NCBI GenBank assembly: GCA_013398295.1
Contig: VZSF01006560.1
Span: 310,001-374,000 of the forward strand
Direction of reading: 5' to 3'
Length of the DNA: 64,000 bases
Source: Chionis minor
Lineage: Eukaryota; Chordata; Aves; Charadriiformes; Chionididae
Positions 36,757 to 47,911 of this stretch are shown here, piece by piece. Both the position numbers and the translations under genes were made by a program. Numbering within the stretch: position 1 is the first letter of the stretch; every line of letters begins with the position of its first letter. Under the pieces are notes generated by a model. The model made no database searches. It saw only the letters and a list, made by a program, of their open reading frames with translations, and had not been told where the DNA came from.

Positions 36757-36971
36757 CTCTGGCTGCGGGGAGATAAACTGGGTGTTTTCTCACTGCCTGG
36801 AGCTTCTCCCCAACAGACAGACCTGTCTCCGTACTTTGCAGCTCACACTGAACGCAGAAAGCCCACAGCTAGTAACTGCAAACCCCTTTCCTCTTCCTTC
36901 CTTCTGGACCATATGCCGCCTCGCTTGAGAAGGGATGTGAGTTACTCAGCCAAGCGATCGGCCCTTTTATC
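36757..36971 (-). promoter_or_regulatory. Candidate promoter and non-coding exon 1 of SLC26A2-like
   Basis: On the minus strand a near-perfect donor, CCAGAG|GTAAGAG, ends a possible exon at 36757. About 210 bases upstream lies a TATA-like box, GATAAAAGG (around 36965-36971 in plus coordinates), which would place a start site near 36935-36940. The resulting exon of about 180 nt would splice over an 820-bp intron to the acceptor of coding exon 2. This matches the known SLC26A2 arrangement of a non-coding first exon. There is no transcript evidence here. Confidence 0.42.
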
Positions 36972-37369
36972 TCCCTCCAGCCGATGAAGATGGCGCAGCC
37001 GGCCAGAGAGAGCAGTATTTTGAAAACAAACATGGTTTTGGGAGAGTATTTTTGATGAAAACTTGTTCTGACCATTAAGGATGATTGAAGAGGTTTAGAG
37101 AAGTGCTCCTGCCAGATAACAGTATTGCTGGTATCTGGAGATGTGTTTGCTAAACATGGGGAATGAGGCAAAGAAATCTTCCTGCGTGTGCTATTGCTCT
37201 GCCCCTCCCTGACCTGAGGGAGCATCGCTCCCCGAGTCCTGCTGGGCTTCTCCGCTCAGGTTTTCATCTCTTCTGGATAAGCTTTTGTTAAAAAAAAAAA
37301 AAAACCAAAAAAACCCGAGAGAGCAAACTGGTTCTAAAATGGCTTTTCCACCAGCGTGCTGCCACCAGT

Positions 37370-37510
37370 CCCCTGCGCCCCGCTCAGCCACCCACCCGGC
37401 TGCCCATGCCCGTTCCTGCACCTCCGCTCGGCCACACCGCGCTCACCCACTCCCACTGGGCCAGCGAGCCGGGCTGCGCCGCGGCGCCGTAAAACAGAGG
37501 GCTGCGGAGG
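37370..37510. promoter_or_regulatory. Small CpG cluster upstream of SLC26A2-like
   Basis: A short CpG-dense patch (GCGCCGCGGCGCCG-type sequence near 37475-37490) lies between the CR1 element and the proposed TATA promoter. A minus-strand GTGGGTGAGCGCGG near 37443 could act as a donor. It is therefore an alternative first exon or promoter for the SLC26A2-like gene. Confidence 0.35.
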
Positions 37511-37904
37511 TGCGACGGCACGGGTTATTTCTAGGTAGACAGAAGAACTCGGGTGTGCGTCAAATCTGCACGACCCACATGTTGCACGTGCCTTTCAGAG
37601 ACAAGCACGCGGGTTTTTTTAGCACAAATAATAAGGGATTTTGCTTTGCAGAAGTAAGTGCAATTCGGCAAAGTGCAGGATTGCATTTCTTTTGTAGGTA
37701 AAGGTGAACAAGTGCATTAGTGGCCAGGAAAAAAGGTAATGTCTTATCATCCTGAATGGAAACAGTAGTCTCATAAACGCCAGCTGTAACTGTTGTGCCC
37801 TTGTGATCCCTGCCAACAACCTGCCTCAGACCTCTCGGCACACACTCCCACTCACCTCCTTCTCCACTCTTTCTTCTCCATCTCTTTTCCACCAACCTAG
37901 TCTC

Positions 37905-38745
37905 TAAGATTTGGACCTGGACAGGCTTGAGAGGTGGGCTAATGCAAATGGCATGAAGTTCAACCAAGCCAAGTGCAGAGTCCTACACCTGGGACGCGGC
38001 AATCCCAGGCATAAATACAGGCTGGGCAGAGAATGGCTGGAGAGCAGCCCTGAGGAGAAGGACTTGGGAGTGCTCATGGATGAGAAGCTCAACATGAGCC
38101 GGCAGTGCGCGCTGGCAGCCCAGAAAGCCAACCGTATCCTGGGTTGCATCAAAAGAAGCGTGGCCAGCAGGGCACGGGAGGTGATTCTCCCCCTCTACTC
38201 TGCGCTTGTGAGACCCCACCTGGAGTACTGTGTCCAGCTCTGGAGTCCTCAACATAGAAAGGACATGGAACTGTTGGAACAGGTCCAGCGAAGGGCCACT
38301 AAGATGATTAGAGGGATGGAGCACCTCTCCTATGAGGACAGGCTGAGAGAGCTGGGGCTGTTCAGCCTGGAGAAGAGAAGGCTCCGGGGAGACCTGATAG
38401 CAGCCTTTCAGTATCTGAAGGGAGCCTACAGGAGAGCTGGAGAGGGACTCTTTGTCAGGAAGTCTAGTGATAGGACAAGGGGTAATGGTTTTAAATTGGA
38501 AGAGGGGAGATTTAGATTAGATATTAGGAAGAAGTTCTTTACTGTGAGGGTGGTGAGGCACTGGAACAGGTTGCCCAGAGAAGTTGTGGATGCCCCATCC
38601 CTGGAAGTGTTTAAGGCCAGGCTGGATGGGGCTTTGAGCAACCTGCTCTAGTGAGAGGTGTCCCTGCCCATGGCAGGGGGGTTGGAACTTGATGATCTTT
38701 AAGGACCCTTCCAACTCTAACCATTCTATGATTCTATGATTCTAT
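37905..38745 (+). mobile_element. CR1 LINE, 5'-truncated, with intact C-terminal ORF2 fragment
   Basis: A non-LTR retrotransposon 3' portion of about 840 bp. An uninterrupted 246-aa frame (37911-38651, TAG stop) encodes the end of the CR1 reverse transcriptase. Recognisable segments are [86 protein letters not shown] and [23 protein letters not shown]. After the stop come the CR1 3' UTR (GATGATCTTTAAGGACCC) and an ATTCTATG octamer tail ending near 38745. The endonuclease and RT catalytic core (including YADD) are missing through 5' truncation, so it cannot move by itself. The open frame and clean tail indicate a fairly recent insertion. Confidence 0.95.
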
Positions 38746-41700
38746 TTTGCTGGATGTACCGTTGCCCCGTGGAGCAGGACCAACACCCGGCAGCCAGGCA
38801 GCTTGGCCCCCACCTCTGCTCCCAGCACCATCTGTGTTCTGGGCTTGGGGAGGGGGCTGAGAGCCCACAGCACTTGGAGAGATGGTGTGGGGTAGGGAGA
38901 GATGACATTTTCACGAGGCTTTGATTTAGATGCTGGGGAGACACCCTGAGGGGAAAGAAGGGGAAGATCGGTATCCTGAGCTACATTTATCTCATCAGTG
39001 GAAGTCTGTATCTCAGTAATTAGAAGTAAATAAATAAGAAACATCAGTGTGCTCTGGCAAGCAGGAAAAAACGAGAGCACATGGTAGGGGAGACAGCTGC
39101 TCAATGTATTTATCTATTTATATAAAGTCTTTATTCTCTGCCATTCCTCCACAGCTCATGTATTTTCAGGTACATCCGCTGTTAGCTCCCTTTTCCCTAC
39201 CCTTCTTTACTGGACTTCCCTTAGCCTTGTCATTCATCCTCGCCTTAAAACATGATCCTTTAATGTGCTTTATAATCCTTCCTAGTTATAGCTTATTTTG
39301 TGTCTTGGCCTGTCTAAAGTTGTCTCCACTCACTCATTTTGCTTTTCCATCTTCTTCCTTAGCAAATGACCCAAATTTCCATTTTCTGTATGATTCCTTC
39401 ATCTTGAAATTCAGTCACTGAAGAACTGGTGAGTCAGTCATTGAAGAGCTGGCCAGGCCGGTCTTTTAAGCTGGCTCGTTTCCTGGGATGAAACACATCT
39501 GAGCACAATCCATCTTTGGGTTTTGATCTTATTTAGGAAGCATTCATTTCCAGTTCTGGATCTCTGATCTATCTACCATGAAAATGGGACAAAGGCCTTT
39601 TTTCCATTTGCGAGAGTATCTAGGCTACCTTTAACCTCCGCCTTGTCTTCACTGCCTGTCACTGCTTTTCCTTCCAATTTCCATCTCCACTTATACATTC
39701 AGGAACTCTTCAGTTTGTGATGATTTCCTTTACCACCTGCTATAGCTTGGTAAGCCTTGATATAGCCATGCTTTTCCACCTCTCTGAAGCATTGGTTTTG
39801 GTAAGCAGTTCTTTTTTCCGTTCCTCCTGTCTCCGTGCCTCCCCTGCCATCCTTCCCTACAAACTCTTTCTCCACTTTCTTGTGTGCAAATTCCCAGTTG
39901 CTTTTCTATACTCAACTTCAAAATATTCCATACTTTCCCTGCAATTATGTTCTCAAGCTCCTGTCCCAGACGGCTTACCCATGTGTTTGGTTCTCAGCAT
40001 GGACCTCTTTGAAACAGCGAGTCTTCATGCGAGGGCAGCTCCTGTGTGGTCCTCTCTGTGCTGGAAATTCGGGCTGTGGGCACTGAGGGGAGGCTATTTT
40101 ACGTTCTCCATCCTGACAGAACCAAGAACATACTTCGTTGCGCTGAACACTGCGTACATTGCTGGAATCACTTGTACTGCATAAGGGGAGGCAAGGGTGG
40201 AAACTGCAAACATTTCACACGTGCTCTAGAAAATGTATCGCAGTGAGCTTGAAAAAAGGAACCCACAAGGGAATTTCATGTGACCTTGAGGTGGCTAAGG
40301 CTGCCCTGCCTTCCAAACACAAGGTCACTACAGCTAACTGCTGAAAGTGTTTGTTTCCAAATGCATCTTCAGGGGTTGTCCTTTATTGCCACTATAAACT
40401 CACTTAACTGTTTAGCTCCACTCTGGGCAAGGCTGGGTTGGACAGATGGTATTAGCTTGAACAATGCAAGTGCAGACAGGATGTTGCCTGCCAGTAACAT
40501 GGCACCCTCTGTTTCTAAGACAAGCAGAAAGCATGAAATCCAGATTTTTCATTTACCGCATGGTACATGAGCAACGTAACATCCACCTATGCAACAGCCA
40601 GCTAGAAAGAGAGCAGACCCAGGCTCCTGGTACAAGGAAAATGCAGTAGTGGGCCATTTTGGTTTTCTATCCTAAAATAGAAAAAAAAAAAATCATGAAA
40701 TGTCTGGGTCCATGATTGTTACCCAGGCATTTTGCAGCGGGTAAGTGTAGCCAATTCAAGTCTCTGCTGCCGTGTCAATGCATCGCTTTTGTTAAACAGC
40801 ACAAATTGGCATCTCCGGTTTTCTTTGGAATAGAGCTAACTGCACTGCACAAGGATTTTTGATTTGCTTTGAGGCTTGTAAATACACTTATGACTATTTG
40901 GCTTCTGGAATCCTTTCAAGTAGCATCCCACATGTCTTGGCTCCATAAATGGGCCAGCCTGGCTTAGTACATGGCTGCGCCCCACTGCTCCACAGTTATT
41001 GACATCACATGCAACTTCATAAAAAAAAAAAGGCAAGTGAGCCAGGTAATGGTGCCAGGTATCTAAGAGAGATGCTTTTCCTTCCCTTCAGATTTGGGCC
41101 TTGACAGTCTTTTTGGATGGCTGCTGGTTCAGTTCCACTTGGAAACGAATTTTCAATATGTAGACATCTGCAAAACATCATCTTTTTTAAGGGAAAAACA
41201 AGGAAAAGGAGACGAGCCCAGAACTGGTCCAACTGCTGAGATACGGCAAAATGCAACAGAAGTGCCCGGGGACAAAAAAGCTGAACAAAACCTCTCCTAT
41301 GGTTTCTTGGAAAGCACTTATTCACATCTCTGCAAGAGATAACACCAGAGAATGTGGAAGCAGTCCACTAGGTCACCCCAGAAAATAAAACAGTTTTGTC
41401 AGCTTCCTGTTATTTCGCAGGGCAGCTTACTCTAATGTGCAGCAGTCACAGCAGAGCATGCAAGGCAAAGATAAAGTTCTCTGCAGACATAAATGCAGTG
41501 AGTCCAAAAGTGTTGCTCGCTCTGTGACTGTACATGGTAATACAGTCACACCACTCTGAACTTTGAGAGGGACCAAGGAACCTATAAATAAATACTGATA
41601 AAGAGCATCTATTTAAGCTACTCTTCACTCCCAGCAATTAACCATGAAGACAGACCTGCAAGGAATGTTTTTTTAGTGTATTTTGTAAGATGGAGGATAC

Positions 41701-44700
41701 GTCCTCAGAAAGAGACTCAGTATGGAAGTAGCAGTTCTAAAAGGAGGTGGAAGAACATCTTTGGCCACACAGGTCATACACTGCACATCAGTTGTCCAGC
41801 TATGGAGGACACCGTGCACTGGGTCCATCCTGCTCACACCCTGCATCCCCCAGCACTGACACCCACTCGTAGAAGATGGGAAAAAAGAGCACTTCCAAGC
41901 ACATCAGTTAGAGGATTCGGAGAGCATTCCCAATTTACGTAAGGAGGGTGAAAATAATTCCTTGCTAACTTCTGCAGGACTTTGTTGCTGTCCCCATGCT
42001 TTCCCCTGCATGACAAATGTCCAGCGCTTATGACCCTTTTCCAAATTATCAAGCTAATAATTGAAAATGCTATAATGGCTCTGTAAACAGATTAAATTGA
42101 TTACAGATGAATACAATGGACTAAAAAACGGGGAGACACATTTCTATTTCATACCGAGCTGGCATTCGGCCCAGGCTATTTGGCACCGTTTCAGACCTGA
42201 CCTGTGCGTGCTGCCCACGAGCCCTTCACGGCACCGAGGCCCTGCCGGTGGGATGCTGCTTCCCCCTGTAGCTGTCGGCTGGCTCACAGGGTCACCCTAT
42301 CTGCAGCCACCACGACTGGTCCCCACCGTGGCACAGCAGGCACCGTGTCAGGCAGAGCCCTGTGGCTGCCTCCCGAGCTCTCCCAGCACCTCCAGAGGCA
42401 TCATCCCACACCAGCTCATCACACACCGAGGCAGTGGAGTGGGATCCTACAGAGGTCACATCTCAACGTCACAGGACAGGAAGATGCTCCGGCAGATGGG
42501 CAAGAAGCCCAGAAACCGCAGCAGGTCTCCAACCACCGGCCATATGACAAGATTGGATCTGCTGTTGGATTTTAAACAGAAGGAGAAGCTTTTTCACATA
42601 AGACAAACGGGGATGGACTGCCACAGGCTGTGGTGGGAGTCAACAGGTTCAAGAAAAGGGATTAGGAAGGTTCACAGAGAAACGCTGCAAAAGCTGTAAC
42701 AAACGTCTGAGCGCTCTGAAGTTCCTAGACTACTGCTTCCCAGGCGCTGGGAGGGCTCTGCACGGGCTGGACCCCTGGGACACCCTTCCCGGGTAGCTTC
42801 CACCAGGCTATGACCCAGGAGACGGGGCTGGGGGTCTCATCTAGTACAGGAGCGTGTATGGTGAGAATTGGTGTCCACAGGTAAGGTAGAGAGGTAGAGC
42901 CTTGAACAGCACGGTAAAGGGTGATGCTGATTGAAGCCTGTTATCTCAGCGCCGCATTGGCAGGAATCAGAGTCGCTCTGCCGAAGGCAATGGCTGTCCT
43001 ATGCTTTTTAAGAGAGCAGAAAGCTCCTGCTGGCATTCTTCATAACTGAGTGCTCCTACCACTCTGTTGGCACCAACACAAAAATTACAGCGTGTGCAAT
43101 GAGGTCTCCTACGGTAAAAGGCCTCCTCAGCTAAAAGCTGAGCCATGCTGGATCAAGAAAATCTTTTCTGTAACTCAAGGACATGTGTGCAGAGATAACG
43201 CTCTCAGTAAATGCCCAGAACTGCACCCAGAGCTGCTCTAATTTTTGCTCTGACTCTTACTGGCCATGACCTGACCAAGTCATACAACCTGTTACATCAA
43301 ATAACACTGAAATACATTACAGAAATTTTGTAAGGCTGAATATGTAATACCATGTGCTTTTACTACACATAAGGTAAGGTATAAGTAGCACCAAACCTTA
43401 CCAAATTTGTCATTTCTTGCATCTTAGGAATATGGCCCTGGCCCACAGGAGGGTGCTGCTCACCGGCACACGGCACATCATCCTCATCACGTTGCTTATT
43501 ACTTGTTATTATTCATGAGACAAATGGCAGCCTGCACAGAGCACCGGAGTCAGGAGGAGGTGGAAGCCTGCTGCTGGCCAGCGTATTGTCACTCACTGCC
43601 CCGGTTTATGTTGGCAGGAAACTTCCCTGCGTGCCTGCGTGTGTACACAGCGCGGGAGAACAGAGCACACAGCTGTGCACACACCGCGCTTCGCAACAGG
43701 GACTGGGCACAGCTGGCAGGAGGAGCAGGGAATGGGGACTCCCTGCTCAAACGTGTGCCTTCTTGTTTTAAAACGTACAGCTGTAGCATCTTCTATGGTA
43801 TCAAGCATATGTCCAACAACAGAAAAAACATAAATATCATCTTTTAATGGTGATGAAGAAATCCCAAAGATTTTACCGTATTTGATAGAAAATTCTTGTG
43901 CTAACAAATCTTCTGCAATGACAATAAGGCACATTAGTGTTTAAAAATTACAATTGATACAGATCTAACAGACAGAGACAGGGCAAAGGACAGTCAACAA
44001 CATGCAGAGGCAACATCGCGTAGCTGATGGCAGGACACAGGAAGACGACTGACAAAATACAACTCATCATAAATGTTTGGTCGGTGAGCGGAGCACTCAA
44101 CCAGGAGCTGATGGCAACACCACTCTCCCCACGCTGGGCGCAGGGCAAGGTCCGTGTCAGCAAACACCCACCTGGCACGGACCGATGCCACAGAGCCAGG
44201 CAGCTCCCCCCACACCCCATACTCTGCCACTGAACTGGGGGAAACATTATACCTTATTTTTACTGCACAGATAAGTCACAACAAAATGTAAGGTGATATT
44301 TTATACATACTACACAAGTTTTATAAGTTTTGACACAAGTTTTGACACAAGTCAAATAGACTATTTTGTAAACTGGTTAGCTCAGCTCACCGATGTGATC
44401 TATTCCATTCCTGAGGTCCTGTTTGGTTAAACTGATTCTCCAAACTTGAAAAGGCTACTCCAGGCAAAATTTGCCATTTTGTTTATTCTGAAAAAAATTA
44501 TGTCACGAATATCTAAAATCATTCTGAATTTAAAATAATTCAAAAATTGTACCCCAGAACATACCTAGGTACCAGAGGTGATGGTCACGGACTCAAGAGG
44601 CTGATGAACTCAAAGCATCATGTGGTTACCAGAAAAAGTGAGGTGTTACCTCTCTTTAACCGTGTTTCAGCTGCATTTCAAATACACGTAACATTTACTT

Positions 44701-44978
44701 CCTTAAGTCAAAAATTAGACATAAAAAATTTGGAACCAAGTCCAGCAAAATGTTTCATTTCCTATCTTCCTCTGGAGTCCTGAGATCACTCGGGAGCCAG
44801 ACTAAGAGTTAAGTGCTTTCAGAGCTACAGGGAGCTGGACTTCAAATATTTTTGGCAGTAAATTTACTCAGTGGAGATTTGATTCACCATCCAATGCATT
44901 AGAGAAACAGCAATATGCTTTAGCTTATACCATCTCTAGAAAATAAAATAGAAAGGTATTAATTACACTATGAACTAA

Positions 44979-44997
44979 ATATATATATATATATATA
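44979..44997. repeat. (AT)n microsatellite
   Basis: A short uninterrupted AT dinucleotide run of about 19 bp, inside AT-rich intergenic sequence. Confidence 0.9.
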
Positions 44998-47104
44998 AAA
45001 TCTTTGCCATTTTACCTAACCAGAGGCCTCACTTTTAGCACTGTAATGATCTCAAAAGAAAATGCAAGATTCAGAATTATTTCCACTTCAGGTGGAAATC
45101 GACAGAACTAGTAAAGATCAGGTAGTTTTTCACATGAGCAGCTGATCCTACAAAGGCTTACAAACATGATAACCAAGTGCAAGTAATTCTTCAGACTTAA
45201 CAAGGTCATTCACTGTGCAAAGTCTGCACTAAAGACATTGCTCCTTTCACCTATGCCAGCATAGTAGAAGCGAAAAGCCCTTCTAGTGTGGACGGTTACA
45301 TCAATATTGAAGTCTCACAACTCCATCTGACATTGAGACTCAGCGAAGCAAAGTAAGCTACACAGATACAAAGCACCTTGTACGGCATTAGCAGTAGAGG
45401 ACTGCCACCTGTGTCACAGCTTCGTTAGCTTAGCTACATTGGTAAAAGAAAAATAATTATGGAATGTAAATACCCTTATTTAATCACTTTTCCAAAGCAT
45501 GTGGGGGAAAAAAAAACCCCTCACACGAGAAGACAATGCCCTGAAACAAACTCTTTGCCTGCAGAGTTTCACCCTCAACTCAAAGGCTTTCCTCTCCTTC
45601 CAGTTTCTATGATCTTCTTCTAGACCAGCAGTGTCCTACGGCCCAGCCGTGCTCCTCACTGCGCTGGGAGCACACGGAGGTTCAGGGCAGCGTGGAGCCC
45701 GGGTGAGCCCCGCTCTGGCCGGGCCAGCACGGGCGCTCCTGCACCACATCTGGAATGAAGACACGCGAGTGACGTGACTTCGACCTGCTTAAAAGCTCTT
45801 TGCACTGGCAGCACTGGAGGTGAGGGCAGGTAGCTAAGCGTGGTGGGGAACAGGGACTGAGCACAGCCCTTGGGTGGAAGATTCAGGGAACTGGACCCAG
45901 GGGGATGCGCAGCGTTGCTGGTCTTCCCAAGGGAGGACTGGCCACAAAAGGACTGGATTCCATCAGGTAAGCTGAGATCTAGGACCTGGCACAGAGTTCA
46001 CGGCTGACCTTAGCACAAGGCTGGGGGAAGCAGCTGGGTATTGACCGGCTTAAAACCCTGGTGCGGCAGGCAGGATGCTTTTCTGCCGGTAATACCTCAC
46101 CTCTGCACCCCAGACCCACCAGCAGTGGATTTTAATGTCTCTTGGCACAAGCCAGCAGAAGCGAGTGGAGAGGAAGGAATGGCTGTAGTTTTTCCCCCCA
46201 AAGAGTACTTTTCCATTCATCACTGAAGCCCGGCACAGCAGCCGTGGAAGCTCTGCTGTCCTGGCTAGAAAAGCCACATGCTGACTTAGGTCAAAATTAG
46301 ATAAAAATGAATAAGCATGAAAACAGAAGTCCCTTACATATGTAGCTCAGGACAGCAACTCATGCAGCAGCACAGAGCAGGAACTAGGTCCCGTGTCATT
46401 ATTACTCGTTATGGAGAAAAGCACGTGGCCACCTAACACGGGGTTGCAGTAGCCCCATCATAAAGACACCTCTAGGTTAATCTGTCGTTCCCAGGTGGCA
46501 GCTAACTCTTGCAGCCACACAAACCCTCGCACACATTCCCACCAGCTGCCCACAGCCCCCTTTCTTCCAGCCCCAGCACTCGGAGGACTGGTGGGGTTTT
46601 GGGGTTGTTTGACAGGCTTTGTTCAAGAGCTTTAGCCTTATCAACAGATCTGGCGTGAAAACTGAGCAGCAGGTCACATGTGAGAGCAACCTACACAAAG
46701 GCAGCGATTCTTCTATTTACAGTCAATCATATGCAATGTCTTACAGCAAAACACCGAAAGAAGTCCAGGAAGGTGGAGAGGTGGGTCTCACAGTGAATTA
46801 GAGAGGAGCAGACGGAACTGCAGTGGCTTACAAGGAAATCAGGATCACTAAATCACACAAGACTAAGGTTGGCAATGTCATTATAAATCTAAAAATAAGC
46901 ACCGCCTGCCCCACTGCAGTACCTTTCCCTGTTTTATGAAGTGGACTGAAAATTGTTTCCGTGTCAAAACATTCACACAAGTGAAACATTTATTAGTGCG
47001 ATTGCCACATTAGGAGGAACTGACACTACTATCTATAGCAGCAATAAACTTAAAAAAAGGGCCTGACATTTAGCAGGAGACTACTAAAGACATCTCCAGG
47101 AGTC

Positions 47105-47245
47105 TTTAGCATAGCTGAGACTGAGTGCATTAATTTCCATAATGCCATGTTGTTGTCAGTAATGACTGTGCTAATGATCTCTTAATTTTTCATTTAGACT
47201 GATAATTACTGATTAGTGCATTTGGGAATGGAGATGAACTGATTT
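47105..47245. promoter_or_regulatory. Homeobox-motif-rich block, possible conserved non-coding element
   Basis: About 140 bases contain GTGCATTAATTTCC, CCATAATGCC, CAGTAATGACTG, GCTAATGATC, CTTAATTTTTCATTTAG, GATAATTACTGATTAG and GTGCATTTGG. The TAAT-core density is the highest in the window, and the block begins and ends with a GTGCATT word. It lies about 4 kb beyond the SLC26A2 stop codon on the 3' side. It could be an enhancer or a conserved part of a long SLC26A2 3' region. Confidence 0.3.
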
Positions 47246-47575
47246 ATACCATCTTCCAGTCTGGCCTGGGGTTCTAAAGGTTGCACCTGGGATGAACATT
47301 CCTGTTCCAGACAGATGCATAAACCTAAAACCAATCATTTGGAGATTCCCTCTTCCTATAGATTATAAATGAAGCTGTTGAGGCAGGCGCAAGAGAAGGC
47401 GTAGAAGGCAGCAGGTTACGGCAGATTTCCCCTGATAACATCCAGTACATGTATTCCACTGTTCATTTGGAACAGTAGAAGGCAGAAGAGCCCTTTTCCA
47501 GGACAGAAACAGGAGTATCACAAAAGCATAACTGGTATATTCAGCTGCTGCATCCATCACACAGCAGCAGAAGGG

Positions 47576-47660
47576 GTGTGTGTGTATATATATGTATGTA
47601 CACACACACACATATATGTGGGGGTTTGTGTGTGTATATATATATACACACACACACACA
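47576..47660. repeat. Compound TG/TA/CA repeat with perfect palindrome
   Basis: Alternating TG, TA and CA dinucleotide tracts form a complex microsatellite. Bases 47627-47654 form a perfect 28-bp palindrome (TG tract, central TATATATATATA, CA tract). It could extrude as a cruciform or adopt Z-DNA. Confidence 0.93.
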
Positions 47661-47669
47661 AAATTCCTT

Positions 47670-47911
47670 CTTGAATATAAAATTCAAGCCTCCTTGGTGC
47701 CTGCTGGTGACATGATTGTCATCCTGGGAGCTTGATACGGTTTTGCATGTGTTTCAGTATTTTCTTTTTATTATTTTATTCTTTATATTTCATTAAAGTA
47801 GTTTCGTTCTTACCAAACTAGTCTCTCTTCTTCTCTCTCTCCTGCTCGGCAGGAGAGAGGGAACATCTGTTGCTCAGCTTGCTTGGGCCAATCCGGCCCA
47901 AACCCATGACA
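47670..47911 (+). mobile_element. LTR-like insertion of about 240 bp (putative solo LTR)
   Basis: The 3' half looks like the end of an avian endogenous-retrovirus LTR. It has an A/T-rich TTTATTATTTTATTC stretch and then CATTAAAGTAGTTTCGTT. A pyrimidine-rich tract and a perfect 11-bp hairpin (47835-47845 with 47849-47859, loop TCG) follow, and the terminus is ...CCCATGACA. The heptamer ATTCCTT occurs at 47663-47669 and again at 47911-47917, consistent with a target-site duplication, although the exact boundary is ambiguous by one base. A canonical 5' TG is not seen. There is no coding content. The LTR assignment rests on remembered resemblance and is tentative. Confidence 0.4.

Larger units (their letters stand above)
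38746..47575. other. Intergenic stretch, no exon recognised
   Basis: No recognisable protein-coding exon lies between the CR1 element and the complex dinucleotide repeat. Open frames such as 42097-42699 (200 aa, +) and 39717-40184 (155 aa, +) show no known domain and no supporting splice signals. There is a 23-bp imperfect tandem duplication near 39413-39458 and a short (AT)n run near 44979-44997. AT-rich motif clusters lie at about 42040-42110 and 47105-47245. Confidence 0.55.

Noticed and set aside
42097..42699. 200-codon plus-strand frame
   Set aside because: No recognisable domain, and its composition follows a local GC-rich patch. No splice context.
46840..46885. Possible reversed old CR1 tail (ACTAAATCACACAAGACTAAGGTTGG)
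   Set aside because: Only a short resemblance, with no octamer repeats and no continuation into CR1 3' UTR sequence.
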